NCBI RefSeq assembly: GCF_013423485.1
Contig: NZ_JABFFR010000025.1
Coordinates: forward strand, 1-64,000
DNA from: Azospirillum oleiclasticum
GTDB lineage: Bacteria > Pseudomonadota > Alphaproteobacteria > Azospirillales > Azospirillaceae
Direction of reading: 5' to 3'
Length of the DNA stretch: 64,000 bases
Below, one piece after another: positions 50,759-57,766 of this stretch. Within the stretch, counting starts at the first letter, position 1. The number at the start of each line of letters is the position of its first letter. The notes beneath the pieces were generated by a model. That model did not search any database. It was not told where the DNA came from and saw only the letters and a program-made list of their open reading frames with translations. The position numbers and the translations under genes are program-made.

Positions 50759-51510
50759 GCGCCCATCCCCGCATCGTCTGCATCTCGCAGGCGCGCATGA
50801 CCTCGTCCCGCCTGCCCGGCAAGGTGCTGATGGAGGCGGCGGGTGCGCCGCTGCTGGCCCACCATCTGGGGCGGCTCCGGCGGGCGCGGCTGATCGACAC
50901 GGTGGTGCTGGCGACCACCATCAACGCCACGGACGATCCGGTCGCCGAGCTGGCGGAACGGCTGGGGATCGGGGTCTTCCGTGGCGACGAGCAGGATGTG
51001 CTCGGGCGCTTCGCCGGTGCGGCGCAGGCGTTCGGGGCGGACGTGGTGGTGCGGGTCACCGCCGATTGCCCGCTGATCGATCCCGCGCTGATCGACGAGG
51101 CCGTCGGTCGCTTCCTCGCCGGGCAGACCGATACCCCGCCGATGGATTACGTGAACATCGACACCGGCCGCTTTCCGCGCGGGCTGGACGCCGAGGTGTT
51201 CACCCGCCGCGCGCTGGACGAGGCGGCGCGCGAGGCCGTCGCTCCGGACGAGCGGGAGCATGTGACGCCCTTCCTCTACCGGCGCCCGCAGCGTTTCCGC
51301 CTGGGGCCGCCGGTGCAGCCTCGCTGTCCTTTGCCGTCTTACCGCTGGTGTGTGGACGAACCGGACGACCTCGCGCTCATCCGCCGCATGCTGGAGGCGC
51401 TTTTGCCGGGCCGGGCGGCGTTCGGGTGGCAGGATTGTTGCACCCTTCTTGAGGCAAACCCGGCGTGGTCGGAAATCAACCGTGGCGTGGCGCAGCGCAA
51501 GCTCGTATGA
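50755..51510 (+). CDS. SpsF-type cytidylyltransferase
   Basis: ATG 50755 overlaps the pseI stop, giving 251 residues. It begins IVCISQARMTSSRLPGKVLM, the signature of SpsF-like cytidylyltransferases, and continues VVVRVTADCPLIDPALID, FPRGLDAEVF, EREHVTPFLYRRP and YRWCVDEPDDL. By position it should make the CMP-activated nonulosonate, the step done by PseF elsewhere. Because the SpsF subfamily differs from PseF/NeuA, I leave the gene symbol open. Confidence 0.82.
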   Translation: MSAHPRIVCISQARMTSSRLPGKVLMEAAGAPLLAHHLGRLRRARLIDTVVLATTINATDDPVAELAERLGIGVFRGDEQDVLGRFAGAAQAFGADVVVRVTADCPLIDPALIDEAVGRFLAGQTDTPPMDYVNIDTGRFPRGLDAEVFTRRALDEAAREAVAPDEREHVTPFLYRRPQRFRLGPPVQPRCPLPSYRWCVDEPDDLALIRRMLEALLPGRAAFGWQDCCTLLEANPAWSEINRGVAQRKLV

Positions 51511-51543
51511 CCCTTCCCGCGCCATCCGCATTGGGAGCAGCCC

Positions 51544-51777
51544 ATGGACACCAAAGACTTCCTCCTGGCCCTCGACGAGATGCTCGAACTCGACCCCGGC
51601 ACGTTGACCGGCACCGAGGAACTGGAAAGCCTGGACAACTGGGACTCGCTGGCGGTCATCAGCTTCATCGCGCTGGTGGACGAGAAGCTGGGGCTGGTGG
51701 TGGAGGGTGAGAAGCTGGCCAAGGCGAAGACGGTCGCCGACCTGCTGGCCCTGGCCGGCGTCGCTGTCCCGGCCTGA
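51544..51777 (+). CDS. Acyl carrier protein (first)
   Basis: This 77-residue acidic protein has the phosphopantetheine site at Ser35 in NWDSLAVISF and the usual helix pattern (LLALDEMLELDPGTLTGTEELESL). It is one of two ACPs 17 bp apart, flanked by the cytidylyltransferase and AMP-ligase genes. The locus thus has its own carrier, separate from fatty-acid AcpP. It would hold an acyl or aminoacyl group for transfer to the sugar. Confidence 0.88.
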   Translation: MDTKDFLLALDEMLELDPGTLTGTEELESLDNWDSLAVISFIALVDEKLGLVVEGEKLAKAKTVADLLALAGVAVPA

Positions 51778-51794
51778 GGCGGCGGACTCCGCGC

Positions 51795-52037
51795 ATGCTG
51801 GACGTGATCGCCGAGGAGCTGGGCCACATCCTGGCCGAGAAGGGGGAGCCGATGCCGGTCATCGGGCCCGACACCGTGTTCCTGGGCGGCCCGCTTCCCA
51901 TCGACTCGCTGGATCTCGCGACCCTGCTGTTGGTGCTGGAGCAGCGCACGGGGCAGGACCCGTTCCGCGCCGGATTCCGGCAATTCACCACCGTGGGCGA
52001 ACTGGCGGCGCTGTACCAGCCTGCCGCCGCGTCTTGA
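51795..52037 (+). CDS. Acyl carrier protein (second)
   Basis: This 80-residue protein has Ser38 in LPIDSLDLATLLLVLEQ. The sequence diverges strongly from the first ACP, so the two probably bind different partners. An insertion before the serine (VFLGGPLPIDSL) resembles carriers acting with stand-alone AMP-ligases. It is followed 10 bp later by such a ligase. Confidence 0.85.
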   Translation: MLDVIAEELGHILAEKGEPMPVIGPDTVFLGGPLPIDSLDLATLLLVLEQRTGQDPFRAGFRQFTTVGELAALYQPAAAS

Positions 52038-52047
52038 CGGTGCGGCC

Positions 52048-53214
52048 GTGAACGCGCCGCCGGCCTGGATCGATCCCCGCTTCCGCCTGATCGAGGGCGG
52101 GCAGTGCCATGATGCGCCGGCGCTTATCGAGATGGCCGCCGACGGGGTGCATGGTCCCGTGGTCGATGCGCACACGGCCGCCGCCGTTGTGATGGCGCTG
52201 GTTGCCGCCGAGACCGCGGGACGCCCGGTCGCCCTCCTGCGCCGGCCCGATCCCGACGCGGCCGAGGCTGCTGCCGGCACCGGCTTTGCCGTTCTGCTGC
52301 AAACCTCCGGCACCACCGGCGCACCGAAGCTGGTGCGGCATGACATCGCACGGCTGCGCGTGCGGCTGCGCGGCACCGGCGACGCCACGGCGCGCTGGCT
52401 GTTGACCTACGAGCCGGCCTCCTTCGCCGGCTTGCAGGTGATCCTGACCGCGCTCGCCGCCGGTGCCACGCTCATCGCCCGGCCGGGCGAGGGGGTGGCC
52501 GGGCTGGTCGCCGCGGCGCTGGAGCATGGCGCCACCCACATCAGCGGCACACCCAGCTTCTGGCGCGGATTCCTGATGGCGTCCGGCGACCGCGACCCGC
52601 CGTTGCGGTCGATCACGCTGGGCGGGGAGGCGGCGGACCAGCCGTTGCTCGACCGTCTGGCGGAGCGTTTCCCCGATGCCCGGCTCCGCCACATCTACGC
52701 CTCGACCGAGGCCGGTGTGCTGTTCGCCGTGGCGGATGGCCGCGCGGGCTTCCCGGCACATTGGCTGGAGACCGGCGTGGACGGTGTGGACCTTCGCCTT
52801 GTTGGTGGGGAGCTGGAGGTGCGGAGCCCCCGCGCCGCGCCCGGCCGGGAAGGCTGGCAGCCCACCGGCGACCTGATCGAGCTGGCCGGGGACCGCGCCC
52901 TGTTCGCCGGGCGCGCCGACGGGCGCGTGAAGGTGGGCGGGGCGATGGTCTCGCCCGAAGCGGTGGAGCGGCACCTGCTCGCCGTGCCCGGCGTCGCAGA
53001 CGCGGAGGTGCGGGCGGTGCCCAACCCGCTGACCGGCCACATCCTCACCGCCACCGTGGTGCCCGCACCCGGAACCGATCCCGACGCGCTGCGCGCCGCC
53101 CTGCGCGATGCCGCCGCCGGGCTGGAGCCGGCCGCCCGGCCGCGCGTCGTCGCGCTGGCCGACTCGATCCCGCTGGGTCCGGCCGGCAAGAAACGACGAG
53201 AGGTCACGGCGTGA
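52048..53214 (+). CDS. AMP-forming acyl/aminoacyl ligase, short form
   Basis: This 388-residue protein starts at GTG 52048. The adenylation core motifs are LLQTSGTTGAPKLVRHD (P-loop), ITLGGEAADQPLLDRL, IYASTEAGVLF and PTGDLIEL. The C-terminal lid has GRADGRVKVGGAMVSPEAVERHL and the catalytic Lys in GPAGKKRREV. It is shorter than the roughly 500 residues usual for the superfamily; the N-terminal subdomain is abridged. It probably loads an acid onto one of the two upstream ACPs. Campylobacter jejuni's flagellin-glycan locus likewise holds an activating enzyme beside ACP and FabH genes. Confidence 0.85.
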   Translation: MNAPPAWIDPRFRLIEGGQCHDAPALIEMAADGVHGPVVDAHTAAAVVMALVAAETAGRPVALLRRPDPDAAEAAAGTGFAVLLQTSGTTGAPKLVRHDIARLRVRLRGTGDATARWLLTYEPASFAGLQVILTALAAGATLIARPGEGVAGLVAAALEHGATHISGTPSFWRGFLMASGDRDPPLRSITLGGEAADQPLLDRLAERFPDARLRHIYASTEAGVLFAVADGRAGFPAHWLETGVDGVDLRLVGGELEVRSPRAAPGREGWQPTGDLIELAGDRALFAGRADGRVKVGGAMVSPEAVERHLLAVPGVADAEVRAVPNPLTGHILTATVVPAPGTDPDALRAALRDAAAGLEPAARPRVVALADSIPLGPAGKKRREVTA

Positions 53215-53975
53215 CCAATCCCGAGTGCCACGATCCCAAGCGCCACATGCCCAAGCGCCACATCATCGTCACCGGTGGCAGCCGCGGCCTCGGCCTTGCC
53301 ATTGTCGAGGCGTTGCTGGCTGACGGTCACCGCGTGTCCGCCTGCAGCCGCTCGGGGTCGGAGGCGCTGGAGCGGCTGGCCGGGCCCGACCTGTTCTGGC
53401 AGCCCTGCCGGATCGGCGAGGAGGGGGCGGCGCAGGCCTTCGTCGAGGCCGCCTGTGCCTGGGCGGGCGACTCGCCGCTGTGGGCGCTGGTCAACAACGC
53501 CGGCATCGCGCGCGAGGGGGTGCTGGCGACCTTCCCCGACGCTGACACCGCCGCCATCCTGGAGACCAACCTGCTGGGTGCCATCCACGCCGCGCGCGGC
53601 TTCCTGCGCGCCAAGCTGCTGCGCCGCGGGCCGGGACGCATCGTCAACATCTCGTCCATCATCGGCCAGCGCGGCTATGTCGGGCTTGCCGCCTACTCGG
53701 CGTCGAAGGCGGGGCTGGACGGGCTGACCCGCTCCCTAGCGCGGGAGGTCGGGCGGCTCGGCGTGACGGTGAATTCCATCGCGCCCGGCTATCTCGACAC
53801 CGAAATGTCCGGTACGCTGTCGGCGGATCAGCGGGGGCAGATCGTCCGCCGGACACCGCTGGGCCGGCTCGGCACCGCCGCGGACGTGGTGCCGGTGCTG
53901 CGTTTCCTGCTGGGCGACGGCGGCGGCTTCATCACCGGACAGACCATCGTGGTCGACGGCGGCATCGGCTGCTGA
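53211..53975 (+). CDS. 3-oxoacyl-ACP reductase-like SDR
   Basis: GTG 53211 overlaps the ligase stop (GTGA), giving 254 residues. It contains TGGSRGLGLAIVEALLADG, LVNNAGIAREGVL, IVNISSIIGQRGYVG, YSASKAGLDGLTRSLAREV and GGFITGQTIVVDGG. It is closer to FabG than the other two SDRs of the locus and lies between the ligase and the second KASIII gene. Reduction of a 3-ketoacyl chain to a 3-hydroxyacyl chain is the likely role. Confidence 0.88.
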   Translation: MTNPECHDPKRHMPKRHIIVTGGSRGLGLAIVEALLADGHRVSACSRSGSEALERLAGPDLFWQPCRIGEEGAAQAFVEAACAWAGDSPLWALVNNAGIAREGVLATFPDADTAAILETNLLGAIHAARGFLRAKLLRRGPGRIVNISSIIGQRGYVGLAAYSASKAGLDGLTRSLAREVGRLGVTVNSIAPGYLDTEMSGTLSADQRGQIVRRTPLGRLGTAADVVPVLRFLLGDGGGFITGQTIVVDGGIGC

Positions 53976-53986
53976 CGTAAGCAGGA

Positions 53987-54091
53987 TTTCCGAACTCCGC
54001 CCATCGATGAGTGGGCTCGGAAACTCTGCAAAACCATAGAGTCCGCGGGTTTGCCCAGGCCAGATCATCGGTGGCCCGATCTGGGCAAACC
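53987..54091 (+). promoter_or_regulatory. Structured leader upstream of the second ketosynthase gene
   Basis: Two stem-loops are visible. TTTCCGA...GCCCA/TGGGC-TCGGAAA spans 53987-54023 with a 5-nt bulge. GGTTTGCCCAG/CTGGGCAAACC spans 54048-54091. Inside the second, CCAGATC/GATCTGG (54060-54066 and 54078-54084) forms a competing stem. The 134-bp gap has no gene. Confidence 0.45.
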
Positions 54092-54109
54092 TGCTTGGGG
54101 GAGGGACCC

Positions 54110-55210
54110 ATGGTCGCCAGCGTCGTGCACGGGGTTACCATCGCGGGCGTGACGGCCTGTCTGCCGGAACGGCGGGAGACGGTTGCGGACCTCGCCGCCC
54201 GTTTCGGGGCCGAGGCGGCGGAACGCATCGCCAAGGCCACGGGGATCGAGGCGCGGCACCTGGTGCCGCCGCACCAATGCACCAGCGATCTGGCGGAGGC
54301 GGCGGCGCGGGCGTTGCTCGACGGGCTCGGCTGGGATGCGGCCGGCATCGATCTGCTGGTCAATGTGTCGCAGACCCACGACCACATCCTGCCGTCGAGC
54401 GGCTTCCTGCTGCACCGGCGGCTCGGGCTCGGCAAGCAGGCGGCGGTGCTCGACCTGGGGCTCGGCTGCTCGGGCTACGTCTACGGCCTGTGGACGGCGG
54501 CGGCGATGCTGCGCGCCTGCAATGGCCGCCGCGCGCTGCTGATCGCCGGCGACACCACCTCGCGCGTGCTCGATCCGAACGACCGCAGCGTGGCGCCGCT
54601 GTTCGGCGATGCCGCGGCGGCCACCGCCCTGGTCGCCGACCCGGATGCGCCGCTGATGGCCTTCACGCTCGGGAGCGACGGGGCGGGGGCGCCCTATCTG
54701 GCGGTGCCCGGCGGCGGTCTGCGCCGGCCGGACGAGCCGCCGCACCTGTTCATGGACGGCACGCAGGTCTTCGCCTTCACCCTGCGGGAGGTGCCGGGCA
54801 GCATCCGCGCCGCACTCGATCTCGCCGGCTGGACGATGGCCGGCGTCGATCGTCTGGTGCTGCATCAGGCGAACGCGCAGATGGTCCGCCACCTCGCCCG
54901 GAAGCTCGGTGCCGCGCCCGGACAGACCGTGCTGGCCTTGGCCGGCCACGGCAACACCAGTTCCGCCTCCATCCCCCTGGCGCTCGCCAGCGCCTTGCCG
55001 GAGGAGTTGGCGGCGGAGCGCCGGCGGCTGCTGCTGTCCGGCTTCGGTGTCGGCTGGTCGTGGGGGAGTGCCGCGGTGGAGATCGGGCCGCTGGCGGTGT
55101 GCGGGACCACCCTGCTGAGTGCGGATGGCCGCCCGGCAATTCCTGCCGGGGCGGCAAGGGATGCCGGGCTGTCGGCAAATTCTGCCGGGGATGCGGAAAA
55201 TTCTGCCTAG
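54110..55210 (+). CDS. 3-oxoacyl-ACP synthase III-like ketosynthase (second copy)
   Basis: From ATG 54110 (GGGGGAGGG upstream) the protein has 366 residues. The triad is Cys120 (GLGCSGYVYGL), His252 (VLHQANAQM) and Asn282 (GNTSSASIPL). The core ends with SGFGVGWSWGSAAVEIGPL, as in the first copy. A roughly 35-residue tail (GRPAIPAGAARDAGLSANSAG and beyond) has no counterpart in the family. It is encoded by DNA that carries a dyad array upstream of the flagellin promoter. The copy shares the VFAFTLR and ASIPLA segments with the first ketosynthase, so they are paralogues. Confidence 0.9.
   Translation: MVASVVHGVTIAGVTACLPERRETVADLAARFGAEAAERIAKATGIEARHLVPPHQCTSDLAEAAARALLDGLGWDAAGIDLLVNVSQTHDHILPSSGFLLHRRLGLGKQAAVLDLGLGCSGYVYGLWTAAAMLRACNGRRALLIAGDTTSRVLDPNDRSVAPLFGDAAAATALVADPDAPLMAFTLGSDGAGAPYLAVPGGGLRRPDEPPHLFMDGTQVFAFTLREVPGSIRAALDLAGWTMAGVDRLVLHQANAQMVRHLARKLGAAPGQTVLALAGHGNTSSASIPLALASALPEELAAERRRLLLSGFGVGWSWGSAAVEIGPLAVCGTTLLSADGRPAIPAGAARDAGLSANSAGDAENSA
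55134..55208 (+). promoter_or_regulatory. Array of four dyads, candidate flagellar enhancer
   Basis: Three perfect CGGCA-N5-TGCCG sites lie at 55134-55148, 55152-55166 and 55173-55187. One imperfect site (CGGAA-N5-TGCCT) is at 55194-55208. Centres are 18, 21 and 21 bp apart, that is, about two DNA turns. The array sits 53 bp upstream of a sigma-54 promoter, as expected for an NtrC-family (FlbD-like) activator. It overlaps the last 25 codons of the ketosynthase gene. Confidence 0.7.
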
Positions 55211-55260
55211 TCCGAATTTGCCGGTCGGCGCTTTTTCCCCACAAACCGGCAATTTCTATC

Positions 55261-55275
55261 TGGCCCGGAACTTGC
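55261..55275 (+). promoter_or_regulatory. Sigma-54 promoter of flagellin
   Basis: TGGCCCG-GAAC-TTGC matches TGGCACG-N4-TTGC at 10 of 11 fixed positions with exact spacing. The start of transcription would be near 55287, giving a leader of about 72 nt before the flagellin ATG. Confidence 0.85.
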
Positions 55276-55289
55276 CTACCACTTCCGCG

Positions 55290-55324
55290 GGGGAATTAGT
55301 CCCCTGCCCACCGGGAAACCCCGG
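55290..55324 (+). promoter_or_regulatory. Two hairpins in the flagellin leader
   Basis: GGGGA-ATTAG-TCCCC (55290-55304) and CCGGG-AAAC-CCCGG (55311-55324) follow each other within the predicted untranslated leader. The ribosome site AAAGGAG is at 55343-55349. FlbT of Caulobacter acts on a flagellin leader, so these are candidate targets of the FlbT encoded downstream. Confidence 0.55.
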
Positions 55325-55357
55325 TCGCGGCGATGGATCTCCAAAGGAGTGCCTTCA

Positions 55358-57220
55358 ATGGCTGGCGACATCCAACTCACCGCCGCAATGCGGACCAACC
55401 TGCTTCAGCTGCAGAAGACCAACACGCAGATCGAATCGAAGCAGAACATCCTTTCGACCGGCAACAAGATCAATTCGGCCCTCGACGGCCCGACCTCCTT
55501 CTTCGCAGCCAAGGGGCTCTCCCAGCGCGCGGGCGACCTGTCGTCGCTGAAGGACGCCATGGGTCAGGCGGTGTCGACCATCAAGGCGGCCGACAAGGGT
55601 CTGACCAGCATCGAGAACCTCATCGAGCAGGCCCGCGGTCTGACGACCGCCGCCTACAGCGCGCTGGGCAGCGACGCCGGCTCGATCGCGACCCGCAAGT
55701 CGCTCGCCGCGCAGTTCAACACGCTGAAGGAGCAGATCGACAAGCTGGCCGGCGACAGCGGCTATGGTGGCAAGAACCTGCTGGCCGGCAACGGCCTGCG
55801 CCTGGACAGCACCAGCGACAGCCGCACGAAGGTCAACTCCATCTCCGGCATCGAGAACGCCCGCGTCACCAACATGACGGCCACGGACGCCTACACGGTG
55901 CGTGTGTCCGGTGACGGCTCGATCGAAGGCCAGTCCGACGACATCGGTGACGCCGAGCTCGCGCATGGTCTGACCGGGCTGAAGGTCTCCGGCACGGTGT
56001 CCTCGTCGTTCGGCAGCTTCAGCGACGTGCAGATCGAGGTCCGCGGCGCCTCCGGCCGCGAGCGCACCTTCATCGTTTCGGATGGCAACGAGTCGCGCAC
56101 CGTCAAGTTCTTCGACAACAGCCAGGCGGTCGAAGCCAACCTGACCACCGCCGCCACCACCGGCGTCGCGCAGGCCAGCACGGTGGACATCAAGGGCACC
56201 GTCGAGGCCGGCGACAGCTTCACGATCAAGGTGGAAGGCCAGGTCTTCAAGTACACCGCGACCGACGGCGACGTTTCCATCGGCCAGGACGCCAAGGCCA
56301 ACGTCGCGGCGGCGCTGCGCACCTCGATCAGCACCGCGATCTCGTCGGGCCGCCTGAGCGGATCCAGCATCGACGTGGCGAGCGCCGGTGGCACCGGAAG
56401 CCAGATCACCCTGACCGGCAAGACCGACACGACCACCAAGCGCGAGTTCAGCCTGTCGGCGGAAACCGAGAACGCGCTGAGCAAGACCATCTCCGAAAGC
56501 TTCGCGTCGGGCACCGTGGTGTCCTTCACGGTCGACCGCAAGCTGATGGAGCAGGCGGCCAATGCTGGCGCGGGTGTGTCGAGCATCGAGAAGAAGGTGG
56601 ACATCCAGGTCGAGGTGACGAACCTCACCGGCACCACCGTCACCCGTGACGGCAACAACAAGCGCGGCGAAGGCAAGCTGTCGGATGGCGAGAACGCCTT
56701 CGCGTTCGACACCGGCACGGTGCGCTTCAGCGTCGATCAGAAGTCGATCAAGGCAGCGGCCTCGACCAGCGCGGCGGCGAACATCGTCACCACGCAGGTC
56801 ACCGACGCCAACACGCAGAACGACCTGACCGTCCAGTTGAACGAGCGCAACACCAACGCGCTCAGCGTGCAGGCCCAGAACCTGACGACCAGCGGCCAGG
56901 GTCTGAAGCTCGACTACGCGCAGAACGATTGGTCGGATCGCTCGGACATCGACAACGCGGTGGCGGCGATCGACGGGGCCAAGCAGGTCCTGCGCTCGGC
57001 ATCGCAGAACCTGTCCACCAACCTGAACATCATCACAACCCGCGAGAACTTCACCAAGGAGTTCTCCGACGTGCTGGTCGAGGGTGCGAACAAGCTGACT
57101 CTGGCCGACCAGAACGAGGAAGGTGCGAACCTGCTCGCCCTGCAGACCCGCCAGCAGCTCGGTACCATCGCGCTGTCGCTGGCCAACCAGTCGCAGCAGT
57201 CGATCCTCCGGCTGTTCTAA
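55358..57220 (+). CDS. Flagellin
   Basis: ATG 55358 is preceded by AAAGGAG at 8 nt; the protein has 620 residues. The D0/D1 N-terminal domain (MAGDIQLTAAMRTNLLQLQ, STGNKINSALDGPTSFF, then KAADKGLTSIENLIEQARGL) and the C-terminal helix region are conserved. The latter comprises RSDIDNAVAAIDGAKQVLRS, LSTNLNIITTRENFTKEFSD, and ADQNEEGANLLALQTRQQLG leading to SILRLF. The long central part (about 170-540), rich in Ser/Thr/Gly, is the surface-exposed variable region and offers many O-glycosylation sites. It follows a sigma-54 promoter and is ended by a strong terminator. Azospirillum polar flagellin is known to be glycosylated and of similar size; that this is its equivalent is likely but not proven. 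Confidence 0.95.
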   Translation: MAGDIQLTAAMRTNLLQLQKTNTQIESKQNILSTGNKINSALDGPTSFFAAKGLSQRAGDLSSLKDAMGQAVSTIKAADKGLTSIENLIEQARGLTTAAYSALGSDAGSIATRKSLAAQFNTLKEQIDKLAGDSGYGGKNLLAGNGLRLDSTSDSRTKVNSISGIENARVTNMTATDAYTVRVSGDGSIEGQSDDIGDAELAHGLTGLKVSGTVSSSFGSFSDVQIEVRGASGRERTFIVSDGNESRTVKFFDNSQAVEANLTTAATTGVAQASTVDIKGTVEAGDSFTIKVEGQVFKYTATDGDVSIGQDAKANVAAALRTSISTAISSGRLSGSSIDVASAGGTGSQITLTGKTDTTTKREFSLSAETENALSKTISESFASGTVVSFTVDRKLMEQAANAGAGVSSIEKKVDIQVEVTNLTGTTVTRDGNNKRGEGKLSDGENAFAFDTGTVRFSVDQKSIKAAASTSAAANIVTTQVTDANTQNDLTVQLNERNTNALSVQAQNLTTSGQGLKLDYAQNDWSDRSDIDNAVAAIDGAKQVLRSASQNLSTNLNIITTRENFTKEFSDVLVEGANKLTLADQNEEGANLLALQTRQQLGTIALSLANQSQQSILRLF

Positions 57221-57250
57221 CGCCGGGAGTTCGGGTAAGCTCCGTGCCCG

Positions 57251-57280
57251 CGGGCGGCGGCGAAAGCCGCCGCCCGTTTT
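57251..57280 (+). terminator. Intrinsic terminator of flagellin
   Basis: CGGGCGGCGGC-GAAA-GCCGCCGCCCG is a perfect 11-bp stem with a GNRA tetraloop, followed by TTTTCTTT. It starts 31 bp after the flagellin stop. Confidence 0.93.
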
Positions 57281-57352
57281 CTTTGGCCGGCGCACACAGG
57301 ATGTCCTTCCCGCTCGCGCCGTCGCCGCTCGTCCGGAGCCGGGTTCCCGTTC

Positions 57353-57766
57353 ATGCCTCTCAAGTTCGTGTTGCGTCCCAATGAAAAGGTCATCATCAAC
57401 GGCGCCGTCATCGGCGCCGGTGACCGGCCGGGTTCTTTCTACCTCTACAACACCGCCAACTTCCTGCGCGGGCGCGAGGTGCTGAAGGAAGAGCAGATCG
57501 ACAGCCTCGAAAAGAAGCTCTACTTCGTCATCCAGCTCATCTACATCTTCCCGGAAGACGGCGCCGTCAATCTGGAACGCTTTGCCGCCATCCTCGAGGA
57601 AACGCGTCTGGCGCGGCCGGATTGCGCAAGAGAGCTGGACCAGATCGTGGAACTGGTCGATGCGAAGAACTACTACCGGGCGCTGAAGGTGTGTCGGAAG
57701 CTGTTCCGGGCCGGGGCCGCCGATTACCACCCCGGCGACCCGGCCGGCGCCGACGACACACCGTGA
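57353..57766 (+). CDS. flbT: Flagellar biosynthesis repressor FlbT
   Basis: This 137-residue protein begins MPLKFVLRPNEKVIINGAVI and contains FLRGREVLKEEQIDSLEKKLYFVIQLIYIFPED, characteristic of FlbT. In Caulobacter FlbT represses flagellin synthesis after transcription by acting on the mRNA leader. It stands behind the flagellin terminator without an obvious promoter of its own, so read-through may set its level. The usual partner gene flaF is not in the window. Its stop overlaps the start of the next TPR-glycosyltransferase gene (GTGA), an unusual coupling of the regulator with a modifying enzyme. Confidence 0.93.
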   Translation: MPLKFVLRPNEKVIINGAVIGAGDRPGSFYLYNTANFLRGREVLKEEQIDSLEKKLYFVIQLIYIFPEDGAVNLERFAAILEETRLARPDCARELDQIVELVDAKNYYRALKVCRKLFRAGAADYHPGDPAGADDTP

